64,000 nt of DNA from JAXGQE01 sp040766585 (GCA_040766585.1 JAXGQE010000006.1:135777-199776), one strand, 5' to 3'. Positions 1-10,156 are shown, numbered from the stretch's first letter. Numbers and translations are program-made. The notes: a model not told the origin generated them from the letters alone.

Positions 1-66
1 ATTCAGCAGAATTCATGGAAAAAGGATTTTCACGAACGGATGGAGTATGTAGATGAGGGGATATGA
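1..66 (+). CDS. C-terminal end of an unknown protein (partial, 5' end outside window)
   Basis: Frame 1 is open from the first base to a TGA at 64-66 and gives a 21-residue charged tail ending in YVDEGI. The stop overlaps an ATG at 63 as ATGA, a layout typical of co-transcribed genes, which suggests that an upstream gene belongs to the same operon as the acetyltransferase. Too little is present to name a family. Confidence 0.4.
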   Translation: MQQNSWKKDFHERMEYVDEGI

Positions 67-86
67 ACGGAGCAGGAGATGATTGG

Positions 87-647
87 ATGCACAGCATGAT
101 CATGCATTGCACTTCTCTTCAGGGTACACCGTATGTATTGAGGCCGGCGGCACCTCGGGACGCAGGAGGGATCGTCGATGCCCTGCAGGCGGTGGCCAAA
201 GAAGGCATTTACCTGGCTGCCGAAGAAGCCGGTTGGACCCGACAGGATGTGCTGGATATGATTCGCGACATGACCTTCTATCCACTTATCCTGGTGGCAG
301 AGGCCGACGGCAAAGTGGTGGGCCATTCCTTTGTCCAGCGGGGAAGCCTGAAAAAAAACCGTCATACCGCCGGAATCGGAATGCTGGTGACATCCGGATA
401 CCGGGGCATGGGCATTGGCACCACCATGCTCCAGTACATTGATTCCTGGGCTCGTGCCAATGAAATAAAGAAACTTTTCCTCAGCGTTTTCAGCAGCAAC
501 ATACGGGCCATTCGTATCTATGAAAAAAGCGGATTCATCCAGGAAGGAGTCCGACCCGGTCAGTTTGTGATCAACAGCCGGTTTACCGATGAAATCATCA
601 TGGGAAAACCGCTAACCCCGGACCTGAATGTGCTGTACAATCCGTGA
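87..647 (+). CDS. GNAT family N-acetyltransferase
   Basis: This is predicted to transfer an acetyl group from acetyl-CoA to an unknown amine. The body runs from the opening strand (YVLRPAAPRDA) through the acetyl-CoA loop RGMGIGTTML to the C-terminal strand IRIYEKSGFIQEG, all typical of GNAT proteins. I chose ATG 87 because AGGAG lies 8 bases upstream. An in-frame ATG at 63, overlapping the previous stop, is the alternative and would add 8 residues. The gene precedes an AroM-family gene by about 40 bases on the same strand, so an operon is likely. The substrate cannot be read from the sequence. Confidence 0.85.
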   Translation: MHSMIMHCTSLQGTPYVLRPAAPRDAGGIVDALQAVAKEGIYLAAEEAGWTRQDVLDMIRDMTFYPLILVAEADGKVVGHSFVQRGSLKKNRHTAGIGMLVTSGYRGMGIGTTMLQYIDSWARANEIKKLFLSVFSSNIRAIRIYEKSGFIQEGVRPGQFVINSRFTDEIIMGKPLTPDLNVLYNP

Positions 648-687
648 TGGTTGAACTCTCATACATTACCACAAGGAGGCTTATTCT

Positions 688-1356
688 ATGAAAGCAAAAA
701 TCGGTTTGCTGACCATCGGACAGTCACCCCGCCAGGACCTGACGCGGGACCTTGCCCCCATTCTGGGAGACAACGTGGAAATACTGGAGTACGGCGCCCT
801 GGACGATCTGTCACTGCCGGAGATTGAGAAGCTGGCTCCGGGACCCAATGAACCTTTTCAGGTCACTCTGCTGCGCACCGGCCAGGAAGTCTATCTGAAA
901 AAACCGCCCATCATTCCCCTTCTGGGCCAGGGTGTCGACCGTTTGAATGAGATGGGAGCCCAGGTCATCATCATCTGGTGCACCGGCGATTTTCCCGATT
1001 TTCCCTCCCGGGCCCCCATCATAAAACCCGACCCCATTATGCGCAGTGTGGTCAGCGCCATTATGCCCACGGGAACGCTGGGCATACTCTGCCCGGCACC
1101 GGACCAGTGCCCCCAGATTCGTGCCAAGTGGGAATCTATGGGCTATCGGTGTTTTGTGGAAGGGTATTCACCGTTCAAACCCCTGGAGCCGCTGGAAGAT
1201 GTCATGACCCGCATTCCCCAGGATCAAATTGATATGATGGTGCTGGACTGCATGGGAATGAAAACAACCATGAAGAACCAGGTCAGGGCCTTTACTGACA
1301 AACCCATCATCTTACCTTTGTCGCTGATCGCCCGGGTTGCATCCGAACTGATTTAG
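688..1356 (+). CDS. AroM family protein
   Basis: This 222-residue protein resembles the AroM family over its full length: N-terminal IGLLTIGQSPRQDL, central VIIIWCTGDFP and a C-terminal LDCMGM segment. AroM of enterobacteria lies beside shikimate genes but has no established reaction. In anaerobes relatives often sit with amidohydrolases, racemase-like proteins or permeases, as here, where a YtcJ-type amidohydrolase follows after 20 bases. The racemase-like pattern of two cysteine regions (WCTGD and LDCMGM) is compatible with an Asp/Glu/hydantoin-racemase-like fold, which is inference. The start at 688 has AGGAGG about 8 bases upstream. Confidence 0.8.
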   Translation: MKAKIGLLTIGQSPRQDLTRDLAPILGDNVEILEYGALDDLSLPEIEKLAPGPNEPFQVTLLRTGQEVYLKKPPIIPLLGQGVDRLNEMGAQVIIIWCTGDFPDFPSRAPIIKPDPIMRSVVSAIMPTGTLGILCPAPDQCPQIRAKWESMGYRCFVEGYSPFKPLEPLEDVMTRIPQDQIDMMVLDCMGMKTTMKNQVRAFTDKPIILPLSLIARVASELI

Positions 1357-1376
1357 ATTACCAAGGAGGTTTTCCA

Positions 1377-2965
1377 ATGAGTAAAGGATTGTTTTTGTAC
1401 AACGGTGTCATCCACACCATGGATCTGCACGATCCGGTTGTGGACGCAATGATTATGGAAGACGGTACCGTCAAAGCCATCGGAGAAACCAGTGTGCTGA
1501 AGCATCTGGCAGGGAGCCAGTTTGAATCCATGGATCTGCAGGGGCGTCTGGTCCTGCCGGGCTTTACCGACAGCCACACGCATTTTGCCATGTACTCCCT
1601 CGGGCTGGAGAGGGTTTCTCTGGAAGGAACCCAGACCGCCGATGAAGCCCTGGACCGGTTGAAGAAAAAGGCCGACACACTGCCTGCCGGGTCTTGGGTA
1701 TACGGAGTTGACTGGAATAAAAACATCTGGCCGGGCGGGAATGCCCCCGGTCTGGAAGCAACCGACCGGGCTTTGCCGAATCATCCGCTCATTGTGGTCA
1801 GCAAGTGCGGACATCTAACCTGGACCAACTCACGCGGTCTGGCATTGGCCGGTATTGATTCGTCCTCACCTCATCCGGAAGGCGGCGAAATCGAACATGA
1901 AAAATCCGATGGGACCCTCACCGGCGTCCTGAAAGAGAACGCTGCGGATCTGATTCACCGCATCCTTCCGGCCACGACCCGGGACGAATTGCTCAAAGCC
2001 ATGCGCAACGGTCTGCAGCAGGCCCACAGCATGGGACTGGTGGGTATTCACAACTGCGAAGGACCCGACGTCTTTTCAGCGTTTCAGACTCTGGACAGCG
2101 AGGGAAATTTGGCATTTCGCGTCCACCATCATCTGGCCATGGATGGGTTGGACCACGCCCTGGCACTGGGTCTGAAAACCGGGTTTGGGTCTCCCACCCT
2201 GAATATCGGCAGTCTGAAGCTCTTCATTGACGGGGCTTTGGGTTCCCAAACCGCATACATGCTGGAGCCTTTCTGCGGCACGGAGGATTACTGCGGCATT
2301 CTGGTCAATACACCGGAAAAGCTGCACCAACTAATCGAAAGAGCCGCCCAAGCCGGTATCAGCTCTGCTGTTCACGCCATCGGGGACCGAGCTAACCGGG
2401 AAGTTTTAGATATCTTTGAAGCTGTGCTGCCATTATCCCGAAAATACGGTCTGCGCCAGCGTATCGAGCATGCTCAGCTGGTCACAGCCGAAGATTTCCC
2501 CCGTTTCAGCCAGCTGGATGTCATTGCTTCCGTGCAGCCTCTGCATGCTACATCCGATAAAGATATCGTGGACCTGCATTGGGGAGATCGAGGCGTCGGT
2601 GCGTATGCATTCAGGACATTCATTGACCAGGAGCCCGCTGGGCGTATGGGTCCGATGTGCCGGTAGAAACCTGTGATCCCCTGAAAGGGATCTATGCAGC
2701 GGTTACCCGCCGCCGGGAGACCGAACCGGAAGCCGATCCCTGGTATCCGGATCAGAGAGTCAGCATGCAGGAAGCGGTGTACGGGTATACCTTAGGAGCC
2801 GCGTATGCCGCCTACCAGGAACAATTCCAGGGGTCTCTGTCGGTGGGCAAAGTGGCCGACGCAGTGGTCTTGTCCCAGGATCTGTTCACCGTTCCTGAAA
2901 AAGACATACTGGACACGAAAGTGGACTACACCATTGTGGGAGGAAAACCGGTATTCGTCCGCTAG
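1377..2965 (+). pseudogene. YtcJ-type amidohydrolase, interrupted by a one-base frameshift
   Basis: The first frame (1377-2666) carries the amidohydrolase metal motif GFTDSHTHF, then AVHAIGDRANREVLD and RIEHAQLV. At about 2630 homology moves to another frame, where GSDVPVETCDPLKG and the C-terminal part continue to 2965. Adding one G to the GG at 2630-2631 would restore a protein of about 530 residues, normal for the family. The break is therefore a single-base deletion, either a real mutation or a sequence error. The stop met in the first frame is TAG, so selenocysteine is not the explanation. A strong ribosome binding site (AAGGAGG) precedes ATG 1377. Substrate unknown. Confidence 0.85.
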
Positions 2966-2978
2966 AAAACTGAGCAAT

Positions 2979-3016
2979 ATTAAAAGGGGAGCACGGTTTC
3001 AGTGCTTCCCTTTTAA
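2979..3016. terminator. Bidirectional rho-independent terminator
   Basis: The arms AAAAGGGGAGCAC and GTGCTTCCCTTTT enclose a 7-base loop. The flanking A and T runs let it end both the rightward amidohydrolase operon and the leftward yhaO-yhaN pair, which converge here. Confidence 0.85.
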
Positions 3017-3033
3017 TTGTTTGATCAAGGATA

Positions 3034-5823
3034 TCAAATTGCCGGCAGTTGATCCAGGCAAATCCGGTTGTACGGGATGTTCATTGACCCGAGTTCCTCT
3101 GCTTCCCTTTTCCCGGATGTAAAGAGAAGAATCTGTCGGTCGGCTGCCAGCTCTCCCAGCAGGGACATGGTCTGCTGCAGGCGGTGGGGACTGTATTGGA
3201 CAAAAGGATCATCCAGAATCAGAGGCAGCTTCCGATCCCCGCTGAGCAAATCCGCCATGGCGATGCGCACTGCAAAGTAGAACTGATCCACCGTGCCGGC
3301 GCTGAGCATCTCCAGGTCCACCGAGCGACCGCCTTCCGGTTCTGTCACAGTGATTTTCATTTCCTCATCAATCCGTACTTTCTTGTATCGTTCATGGGTG
3401 ATTCGGCGAATGATGCCCTCCACCCGGTGATTCAGCTCAGGAGCCAGGAGACGGTGTCTGCGGTCCGCCGCCGATGCCAGCACTTCCAAGGCCGTATCCA
3501 GGGCAGCTGCCTCAATCTCCTGCATCTTTTTCTCCCGAAAAGCCCGATCCAGGTCTTCGGTGATCTCTGACAAACTGCGCCTTCCTTCCAGGGCCCGGGC
3601 CATATCTGCCTCCAGCGCTGCAATCCGGACTTCGGTTTTCTGCAGAAGATCAGTCCATTCTTTCTCCTGCCGGATCCAGGTTATCCAGCGCTCCTCATAA
3701 TCCACCGGAATCGCTTCCGGAGGTTCAACTGTCATGTAATCCCTCCATTGCTCCAGGCTGAACCGGGCCAGGTACGGTTCCAGAAGGTGCTTCAGCTGAT
3801 TGTATCTTTCCTGCAGGTGCCGGTACTCTTCTTTTTTGTGACAGCCTTCCATAAACTGATCCCGGTCTGCAACGCCTGCCGCTTTAAAAATGTCCATTCT
3901 TTCAGTTTCCAGAGCCTGGATCTGCTCTTGCAGACGGACTGCATCCTCCTGCAGCGCCACTCCAGCCCTTCGCACCCGCTGGTGCTCTTCCGCCCACAGA
4001 TCCATTTCCTGCAGACGATTCAAATACCGATCCACATGATCTCTGCAAAGGCCCCTGTGATCAAGGTCCGGCGTCACCCGCGCCAGATCGGAAAGAAGGA
4101 TCCTCTCGTTTCTTTCCATGTCAGTTTGTTGCTCCCGATATTTTCCCTCACGGTCCTTTTTGTGTTGCGAGAGGTCCTGCAGGCGGTCTTGAAATCCTCT
4201 GTAGGACAAAGCCAGCTCCTGGACTTCCCGCAGACTCTTAGCCTTCAATTCCGCCAAAATCTCATCCACGGACTCTTGGATGGCTGCAGCCCGCTGCTGG
4301 TTCTGATGGATCTCTTCTGTCATCTGACGGATGAGGCTGCCGTGCAGAATCCGGTGCTGTCGCTTCCGCAGTCCCACAGCAAGCGCTCCCGCAGTAGCTG
4401 CAACAGCTGCTCCCAGAGCCGCTACTGTCCAACCATCCCAGGGTACGGACAGCCCGGGATTTCTCATCAGCGCTGTGCTGATTCCGATCAGTGCCGCCAC
4501 CAGTGCTCCACCAGCCTGCAGATTCATGCGCCTGATTACCTCTCTGCCCTTCTGCTTCAAACGATCCAGATCAGCAGGAAGAGAGGATCTGAGCAGCTGA
4601 TCCTGTTCATCAAGGACTGCTTCCATGGGGGTCACGATCTCTGCCGCTTTTTTCAGATTCGGCCGCTGCCCAATCAATTCATTTAGAGTCTGGATGTCCT
4701 GCTCTGCCTTTCCAATCTCCTGATCCAGCCCATGCAGCAGTCTTTTCTGATTCTCAATTTCTGCAAAACGCAGCAGAATATCCTGCCTGGCTTTCTCATG
4801 GAAAGGGATATCAGCCGGGAACCGGCCCATTTTTTGCTTCAGTGCCTCTTCTTCGGCGGAGCGCTCTTCCATGCGCAATTGCACCGAGCCCACAGCTTCC
4901 TGAAGAGTGTCAGCTTTAGTCAGAATCTCCTGGAGCCGGGGTTTCAAACTGTCCGGGAAATCTGCATAATCTTCGATTTGACTCATCTCCGTTAGAATGT
5001 CCTGCTGCTCATTCCAGTACCCCAGCACCCGAGCTGCATCGTATCGATTCTTCGCTGTCTGAGCAGCTTCCAGATGCTCTTTCACCCGTCGGATCTTCTC
5101 CGCTAGATCCTGTCTTCGGGTCAGGGCATCGTTCAACTCCTCCATCTGCATCCTCAGTGAGTGATGCAGATGCTCCATTTCGCTCTGCTCACTGCCCAGG
5201 TCTTCCCAGTTGCGCACGGCTTTCCCCAGCGGTTTGGAAACTGCCCGGACAGTACCCAGATCGTCTCTCTTTTTCCGCAGCACTGCCAGTGCTTCTTTCA
5301 CGGAAAGGTCTTCTCGACCGCTTTGGCTCAGCCGACTGAGACGATCGGCCACTTCCACCGCCAGTTCTTTACCGGTTTTCCCGCCCAGCTGGGCTAAAAA
5401 AATGGTATGGTCAAAAACCGTGGCATTAATACCCAAATGCTTTTGGGCAAATGAATACTCTTTCCGAGGATCCATATCAAAGTTGGATTCCAACGATTTC
5501 CCGGTTACCGCATCATAGATCCGAGTGGTATCGGTTTGAAAACATCGTTCAATCGCAATCCTTTGTCCATCATCCAGCTGGTACTCCAGACGCCCCCTGT
5601 AGTCCGGTCCGGACCAGGGGCGATAACGATCGTGCTCCGGGGTGTAATACCGGCGCTGCGAATGTTCCTTTTTGAACCCAAACAGCATCCCCCGGATGAA
5701 TCGGTGAATGGTGGATTTTCCGGTTTCATTCTCACCGCAGATCAAATTCAAACCGTCGGCTACAGCTATAGAGCGCTGGTGAAACTTTCCGAAAGCCTGC
5801 AGCCCCAATTCCGTCAGCTTCAT
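3034..5823 (-). CDS. YhaN-like SMC/Rad50-type AAA ATPase
   Basis: This 929-residue protein has a Walker A GENETGKST at residues 30-38, long coiled-coil stretches, two central membrane-like hydrophobic segments (around GGALVAALIGIS and GWTVAALGAAVAA), an ABC-type signature LSAGTVDQF and a Walker B region LPLILDDPF near the C-terminus. The order and length match YhaN of Bacillus (about 960 residues), whose central hydrophobic pair is characteristic and separates it from SbcC. It probably forms an Mre11/Rad50-like DNA-end processing complex with the YhaO-like nuclease directly upstream. Its ATG overlaps the nuclease stop as ATGA, which implies translational coupling. Confidence 0.88.
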   Translation of the reverse strand: MKLTELGLQAFGKFHQRSIAVADGLNLICGENETGKSTIHRFIRGMLFGFKKEHSQRRYYTPEHDRYRPWSGPDYRGRLEYQLDDGQRIAIERCFQTDTTRIYDAVTGKSLESNFDMDPRKEYSFAQKHLGINATVFDHTIFLAQLGGKTGKELAVEVADRLSRLSQSGREDLSVKEALAVLRKKRDDLGTVRAVSKPLGKAVRNWEDLGSEQSEMEHLHHSLRMQMEELNDALTRRQDLAEKIRRVKEHLEAAQTAKNRYDAARVLGYWNEQQDILTEMSQIEDYADFPDSLKPRLQEILTKADTLQEAVGSVQLRMEERSAEEEALKQKMGRFPADIPFHEKARQDILLRFAEIENQKRLLHGLDQEIGKAEQDIQTLNELIGQRPNLKKAAEIVTPMEAVLDEQDQLLRSSLPADLDRLKQKGREVIRRMNLQAGGALVAALIGISTALMRNPGLSVPWDGWTVAALGAAVAATAGALAVGLRKRQHRILHGSLIRQMTEEIHQNQQRAAAIQESVDEILAELKAKSLREVQELALSYRGFQDRLQDLSQHKKDREGKYREQQTDMERNERILLSDLARVTPDLDHRGLCRDHVDRYLNRLQEMDLWAEEHQRVRRAGVALQEDAVRLQEQIQALETERMDIFKAAGVADRDQFMEGCHKKEEYRHLQERYNQLKHLLEPYLARFSLEQWRDYMTVEPPEAIPVDYEERWITWIRQEKEWTDLLQKTEVRIAALEADMARALEGRRSLSEITEDLDRAFREKKMQEIEAAALDTALEVLASAADRRHRLLAPELNHRVEGIIRRITHERYKKVRIDEEMKITVTEPEGGRSVDLEMLSAGTVDQFYFAVRIAMADLLSGDRKLPLILDDPFVQYSPHRLQQTMSLLGELAADRQILLFTSGKREAEELGSMNIPYNRICLDQLPAI

Positions 5824-6956
5824 TGAAAATCACCTCGCTGCGTAAAAAGAGCATCCAGTCCATACTGCAGTGCTTTTCTGAGAAGGGGCATCGCATCTTC
5901 CGCCGCCCCCTCCATTTTCATTTTCATAGCCTGGATAAAGTCACCCAGCACGGTATCCTCGTACTCTTTGCTGAGGGCATCCAAATCGTACTCCAGGTAG
6001 GACCGGTCGCGAATTTCTGCGTAACAGCACACTTCATTCAACCAGTCCGTCAGCCCCTCCAGATCCATGCCGGCATCCGGACTGCGGGGCCCTTCCACAT
6101 CGATCCGCAGCAGAACACGATCCCCCATCTGTATGTGTTTCTCCTGAAGACAACTTTGCAGCGCAGATTGGGAAGCAAGGCACGCGGCATCCAAAGATAC
6201 TGTCCGGTAGGTACGTCTGGCCAGATCCGCAGGCTCCCACTGCTGATTTGCCTGACTGACCTCTCCATAGAGGACACCATGGCATCCGGTTTCTGCAAAA
6301 TGCAGCGGTTCCGGACTTCCGGCATAGCGAGCCAGAATTTTCCCTCCGCTGACATGATCCTGTCGCTGGTGGATATGCCCCACAGCCGCATAGTCAAAGC
6401 CCGCCTTGGCAACATCAGCCAAGGGAACAGGGCAGTAGGGACTGTCGCTTCGGCCGTTGATTTCGCCGTGGAACATCAGCAAATTGAATCTGTCCGGATT
6501 AACGGCGACGTGATCCACGCCCAGTCCGTCCCGGTACTGCCACTGGGTCCATCCGAACCCATACACATCCAGGTTCAGCTGGGGAAACTCCAACCGCTCC
6601 AGCTCCCCCTGAAGGAAGATATGGACATTGGGGCTCCAGTTCACATGACGGTAAAACGAATCCGCCACCGCCGGGTCGTGGTTGCCGGGAGAGACCAGAA
6701 CCTGCAGTTCGGGCCGTGCCGCCCAGGCATCCCGGATAAAACGGATGGTCTGGAGGGTGGCATAATGGTGCTCAAACAAATCACCCGTAACCAAAAGAAG
6801 CTGGGCATCCCGCTGCTTGGCCAGATCCAGCACCGCCGAAAAGGTGTCCCGCAGGTCCCGTCGGCGCAGAGCTGCCTGCTTGGAAGTCAGTCGCCCTCCG
6901 GTGAAAGCTCTGTCCATATGAAAATCGCCGGTTTGAATGACGCGAATCGGCTTCAC
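5820..6956 (-). CDS. YhaO-like metallophosphoesterase (DNA repair exonuclease family)
   Basis: This calcineurin-like phosphoesterase has the ordered motifs GDFHMD, GDLFEHH, GNHDP, FHGE and AVGHIHQR, which bind the two metal ions in Mre11/SbcD-type nucleases. I start it at GTG 6956, with AAGGAGG 4-5 bases upstream and the expected opening KPIRVIQTGDFH. The same frame remains open upstream to 7145, but that stretch looks non-coding. Length is then 378 residues, normal for YhaO. It overlaps the YhaN-like ATPase gene by 4 bases, so the two are one transcriptional unit that faces away from the MBL-fold gene. Confidence 0.88.
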   Translation of the reverse strand: MKPIRVIQTGDFHMDRAFTGGRLTSKQAALRRRDLRDTFSAVLDLAKQRDAQLLLVTGDLFEHHYATLQTIRFIRDAWAARPELQVLVSPGNHDPAVADSFYRHVNWSPNVHIFLQGELERLEFPQLNLDVYGFGWTQWQYRDGLGVDHVAVNPDRFNLLMFHGEINGRSDSPYCPVPLADVAKAGFDYAAVGHIHQRQDHVSGGKILARYAGSPEPLHFAETGCHGVLYGEVSQANQQWEPADLARRTYRTVSLDAACLASQSALQSCLQEKHIQMGDRVLLRIDVEGPRSPDAGMDLEGLTDWLNEVCCYAEIRDRSYLEYDLDALSKEYEDTVLGDFIQAMKMKMEGAAEDAMPLLRKALQYGLDALFTQRGDFQ

Positions 6957-7059
6957 CGTATCCCTCCTTATGAACACAATAAAGAAGGGATTCGCTCTTC
7001 GGATAGGGAATCCTCTTGCGTAATTGATGCTGCCGGATGTTTCAAAAAAGGAGGCCGCT

Positions 7060-8001
7060 ATGCTGACCGTCGTTCCCGTTACCCAGCCCGCAGGGCGCCC
7101 CATGGATTCCATCAACATGTACCTGATCCTGAATGATCCCATCACTCTGGTGGATGCCGGGTTTCACACCCCCGGCTTTCGGGATGCACTGCATGAAGCT
7201 CTCCAACAAAACCATCTGGATGAGACGGCAATCCAAAGGGTGATCATTACCCACACCCATCCGGATCATGTGGGACTGGCCAAAGAGCTGGAGGACTCCG
7301 CAGGAGCTGCCATTTTTATGCATCCGCTGGAGTGGAAAAAGATCCACAGCGGGTTGTCCGACAACATTCATTTGTACCATTGGGCCGGAATACCCCAGTC
7401 GTACCGGGCAATCAGTCATCCATCCCACAATGAACCGCCTCTGGATTTTAAAACCTATGAGCCTCTGGCTCACGGTGTCACGATCCCCTTTTCCAACCAT
7501 GAACTGCAGGTCATCCATACACCGGGACATTCGTCCGGACAGATATGCCTGTTTGAACCCTTTGAAAAAATCCTGTTCACCAGTGACCACTTGGTCCCCA
7601 ATTTCTCTCCGGCACTGCTGGTAGAACCGGGGAATGCAGGACTGAACGATCGAACAGAAAGCCTGGCCCAGTATCGTCAATCCCTCAAAATCCTTTTGCC
7701 TGTGGAGATCGAGAGAGCGTATCCGGGTCACGGGCTGCCTTTTGATCAAGTGCATACCATGATCCACCACAAACTGAATCGCAGCATCCCCGATAAACTG
7801 TCAAGGGTGGCCGGTTGCCTGTCCGACACACCCCAGACTGTCTATGAAATCGTTTCCCGGATGATCCCGGAACTCCCGCCTGCTCTGGCATTTTTCGCCT
7901 GCGGCGATACACTGGCTTACCTGGATTACCTGGCAGCCCAAAATCAGGCGGAGAGCGTTGTCACCGATGACAAAATCCTTTTTTCCAGCACCCGGCAGTA
8001 A
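7060..8001 (+). CDS. MBL-fold metallo-hydrolase
   Basis: A metallo-beta-lactamase fold hydrolase of 313 residues. The zinc motif THTHPDHVG, a downstream HTPGHSSGQ, the FTSDH segment and the late YPGHG supply the usual ligands. The C-terminal part (about residues 230-313) looks like the small helical domain of glyoxalase II-like or beta-lactamase-2 proteins. ATG 7060 was chosen because AAGGAGG lies 6-7 bases upstream; an earlier in-frame ATG at 7024 lacks such a site. The M28-type peptidase gene follows after 68 bases on the same strand. Substrate unknown. Confidence 0.85.
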   Translation: MLTVVPVTQPAGRPMDSINMYLILNDPITLVDAGFHTPGFRDALHEALQQNHLDETAIQRVIITHTHPDHVGLAKELEDSAGAAIFMHPLEWKKIHSGLSDNIHLYHWAGIPQSYRAISHPSHNEPPLDFKTYEPLAHGVTIPFSNHELQVIHTPGHSSGQICLFEPFEKILFTSDHLVPNFSPALLVEPGNAGLNDRTESLAQYRQSLKILLPVEIERAYPGHGLPFDQVHTMIHHKLNRSIPDKLSRVAGCLSDTPQTVYEIVSRMIPELPPALAFFACGDTLAYLDYLAAQNQAESVVTDDKILFSSTRQ

Positions 8002-8069
8002 CCCACCGGCAGCCTCGCCGTGTGGCAGAGCGAATTGCCAATTCTATCATCCGACAAGGAGGGGCCTCT

Positions 8070-10118
8070 ATGATTCATCGGTATCACAAGCCCATCGCGG
8101 CAGAAATCTCCGGAATGTCCGCCTTTCAGCATGTTCGGGAAATCAGCTCTTATCACCGGATCCAAGCCAGCCCAGGCTTTCGGGAAGCAGCAGCGTATGC
8201 TGCCCAGGCTTTTGAAAAAGCCGGTCTCCATGCAGACATCCTGACATACCCTGCCACGGAGAAAACCTGCTACTGGTCCCAGAAAATGTTTCAGGAATGG
8301 TCCTGCGACGATGCCGAACTGACCCTGATTACTCCGGAACGAAAACGCCTGGCCAGCTTCAAAGAAAACAAGATCAGCCTGATTCAGCGCAGCATCGCCA
8401 CTCCGCCCCACGGCATCGAAACCGAGATTGTCTTAATCGAAGATGCAGAGAATCCCCGATCCTACGATGGTCTGGACCTACGTGGGAAAATGGTCATGGT
8501 CAGCGGGGATTTAGAGAGAATCCGGCAGCTTGCCGTGGCAAAACACGGAGCTGTGGGCCTGATTACCGATGCCATGAGCGAAAACCTCCCGATCCGGCAC
8601 CGTATGGATGTGGCCGATGCCGTTCAATACACTTCCTTTTGGTGGGCCGGGCAGAAAGAACGATGCTTCGGGTTTGTCCTGTCCCCCAAAGAAGGGGAAT
8701 TGCTCCGGCGGATGCTGAAAAAAGATCAGACTGTCCGTGCTCATGCCCTGGTGAAAAGCCGCCTGTACGACGGGCAGATCGAAGTCGTATCCGCAGCCAT
8801 ACCGGGCACATCGGATGAAGAAGTCCTGGTTGTAGCCCACCTGTGCCATCCCCAGCCCAGCGCCAATGATAACGCTTCGGGAAGCGGCGTGGCCATCGAA
8901 GTGGCTCGCACATTGAAAAAACTGGTGGATGAGTCCCTTTTGCCGCCGCTGAAGCGTACTGTCCGCTTCCTGCTGGTTCCAGAGTTTACCGGTACCTACG
9001 CCTATCTGGCAGACGATGAATCCCGCATGGGCAACATTGTGGCCGCCATTAATCTGGATATGGTCGGTGAAAATCAGGATCTGTGCAAATCCACCCTGGT
9101 CATTGAACGACCCCCTATGTCCACCCCGTCGTTTGCCTCTGAGCTTCTGGAGTCCATTATGGATGAAGTCGGCAAAGAGACCGTAGGGATCGGCGGCAGC
9201 GTCCGCTATCCTCTGTTCCGGCATGCCGTGATGCCCTACTCGGGCGGCAGCGACCACGGAATCTCGGCCGATCCCACCGTCAATATCCCCACACCCATGC
9301 TCATCCAGTGGCCCGACCGCTACTATCACACCAGTGATGACACCATCGATAAGGTGGATCCGGAGAGCCTGCGGCGAGTGGGCACCCTGACCGCTTCGTA
9401 TGCCGCTTTTTTAGCCGCAGCCTCGTATTCCGATCTGGTCTGGCTGGCCGGGGAGATGACAGCTCGTTTCAGTCGGGAACTGCACCAAAAATGCAGCCCA
9501 ATGCTGTCCCAGGCTGCCGAAAAAGCTGCCCAGGCATCTTCGGAGGCCAATTCACCGGCTAAGATCATAAATCGTGCTCTTCAGCAGATTGATCGACGTT
9601 CGGCATTTATGCTGCGGTGCAAAGAAGCGGATCTGCAGGCCATACTGCGTCTGCTGCCGGAAGACGCCCGGGGATCCATGTCCCAGCTGCTGGAATCGCT
9701 GAATGAACAGTTGATTGAGACGGTCGTCAGTGCCCAGTGCCGCGTTCGGATGGTAGCCCGGAATTATCTTCCCCAGGTGGGGGAATGCTCTGTTCCGGAT
9801 ACGGATGATACTCCGGACGATGAGTGGGAAACCAAGGCTGCTGCCATGGTCCCCGCTCGAACCTATCCCGGCCCCATTATGACACGCGGCCATACTCAAG
9901 CGCTGACCGAAGACGAGGCAGAGGATTACCGGCAGCTGATGAGCAAACATAAGAATTCATATACCCTGACACAGTTGGCTTCGTACTGGATGGATGGGAA
10001 GAGAACCCTGAAAAATATTGCAGATCGAGTGGAAATGGAGGATGGACGGCGCTGTACGGAGCTTTTGGTCCGCTACACCCGCTGGATGGAAAAAATGGGA
10101 CTGATCCGGATGCAATAA
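8070..10118 (+). CDS. M28-type zinc aminopeptidase-like protein with PA-like insert
   Basis: The 682-residue protein contains an M28 peptidase core: AHLCHPQPSANDNASGSG (His and Asp ligands), INLDMVGE (Glu), SGGSDHG and YYHTSDD. Before it lies a protease-associated-like segment (LRGKMVMVSGD, KHGAVGLITD). The C-terminal third is helical and ends in a winged-helix-like piece (TLTQLASYWMDGKRTLKNIADRVE), longer than simple aminopeptidases. No signal peptide is visible, so it is probably cytoplasmic and trims peptides. ATG 8070 follows AAGGAGG; the frame is open a little further upstream without a ribosome site. Specificity cannot be assigned. Confidence 0.82.
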   Translation: MIHRYHKPIAAEISGMSAFQHVREISSYHRIQASPGFREAAAYAAQAFEKAGLHADILTYPATEKTCYWSQKMFQEWSCDDAELTLITPERKRLASFKENKISLIQRSIATPPHGIETEIVLIEDAENPRSYDGLDLRGKMVMVSGDLERIRQLAVAKHGAVGLITDAMSENLPIRHRMDVADAVQYTSFWWAGQKERCFGFVLSPKEGELLRRMLKKDQTVRAHALVKSRLYDGQIEVVSAAIPGTSDEEVLVVAHLCHPQPSANDNASGSGVAIEVARTLKKLVDESLLPPLKRTVRFLLVPEFTGTYAYLADDESRMGNIVAAINLDMVGENQDLCKSTLVIERPPMSTPSFASELLESIMDEVGKETVGIGGSVRYPLFRHAVMPYSGGSDHGISADPTVNIPTPMLIQWPDRYYHTSDDTIDKVDPESLRRVGTLTASYAAFLAAASYSDLVWLAGEMTARFSRELHQKCSPMLSQAAEKAAQASSEANSPAKIINRALQQIDRRSAFMLRCKEADLQAILRLLPEDARGSMSQLLESLNEQLIETVVSAQCRVRMVARNYLPQVGECSVPDTDDTPDDEWETKAAAMVPARTYPGPIMTRGHTQALTEDEAEDYRQLMSKHKNSYTLTQLASYWMDGKRTLKNIADRVEMEDGRRCTELLVRYTRWMEKMGLIRMQ

Positions 10119-10123
10119 ATAAG

Positions 10124-10153
10124 AAACTCCTGCAGAACAATCTGCAGGAGTTT
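10124..10153. terminator. Bidirectional terminator (12-bp perfect stem)
   Basis: AAACTCCTGCAG and CTGCAGGAGTTT pair perfectly around a 6-base loop between the converging peptidase and ZIP transporter genes. Confidence 0.88.
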
Positions 10154-10156
10154 GTT

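Noticed and set aside
1377..2966. Selenocysteine as an explanation for the interrupted amidohydrolase
   Set aside because: The first frame ends in TAG and the homology continues in another frame, so a one-base deletion is the explanation.
5823..7136. Long open frame (437 codons) opposite the YhaO-like gene
   Set aside because: It mirrors the codon pattern of the nuclease gene on the other strand and shows no protein family features.
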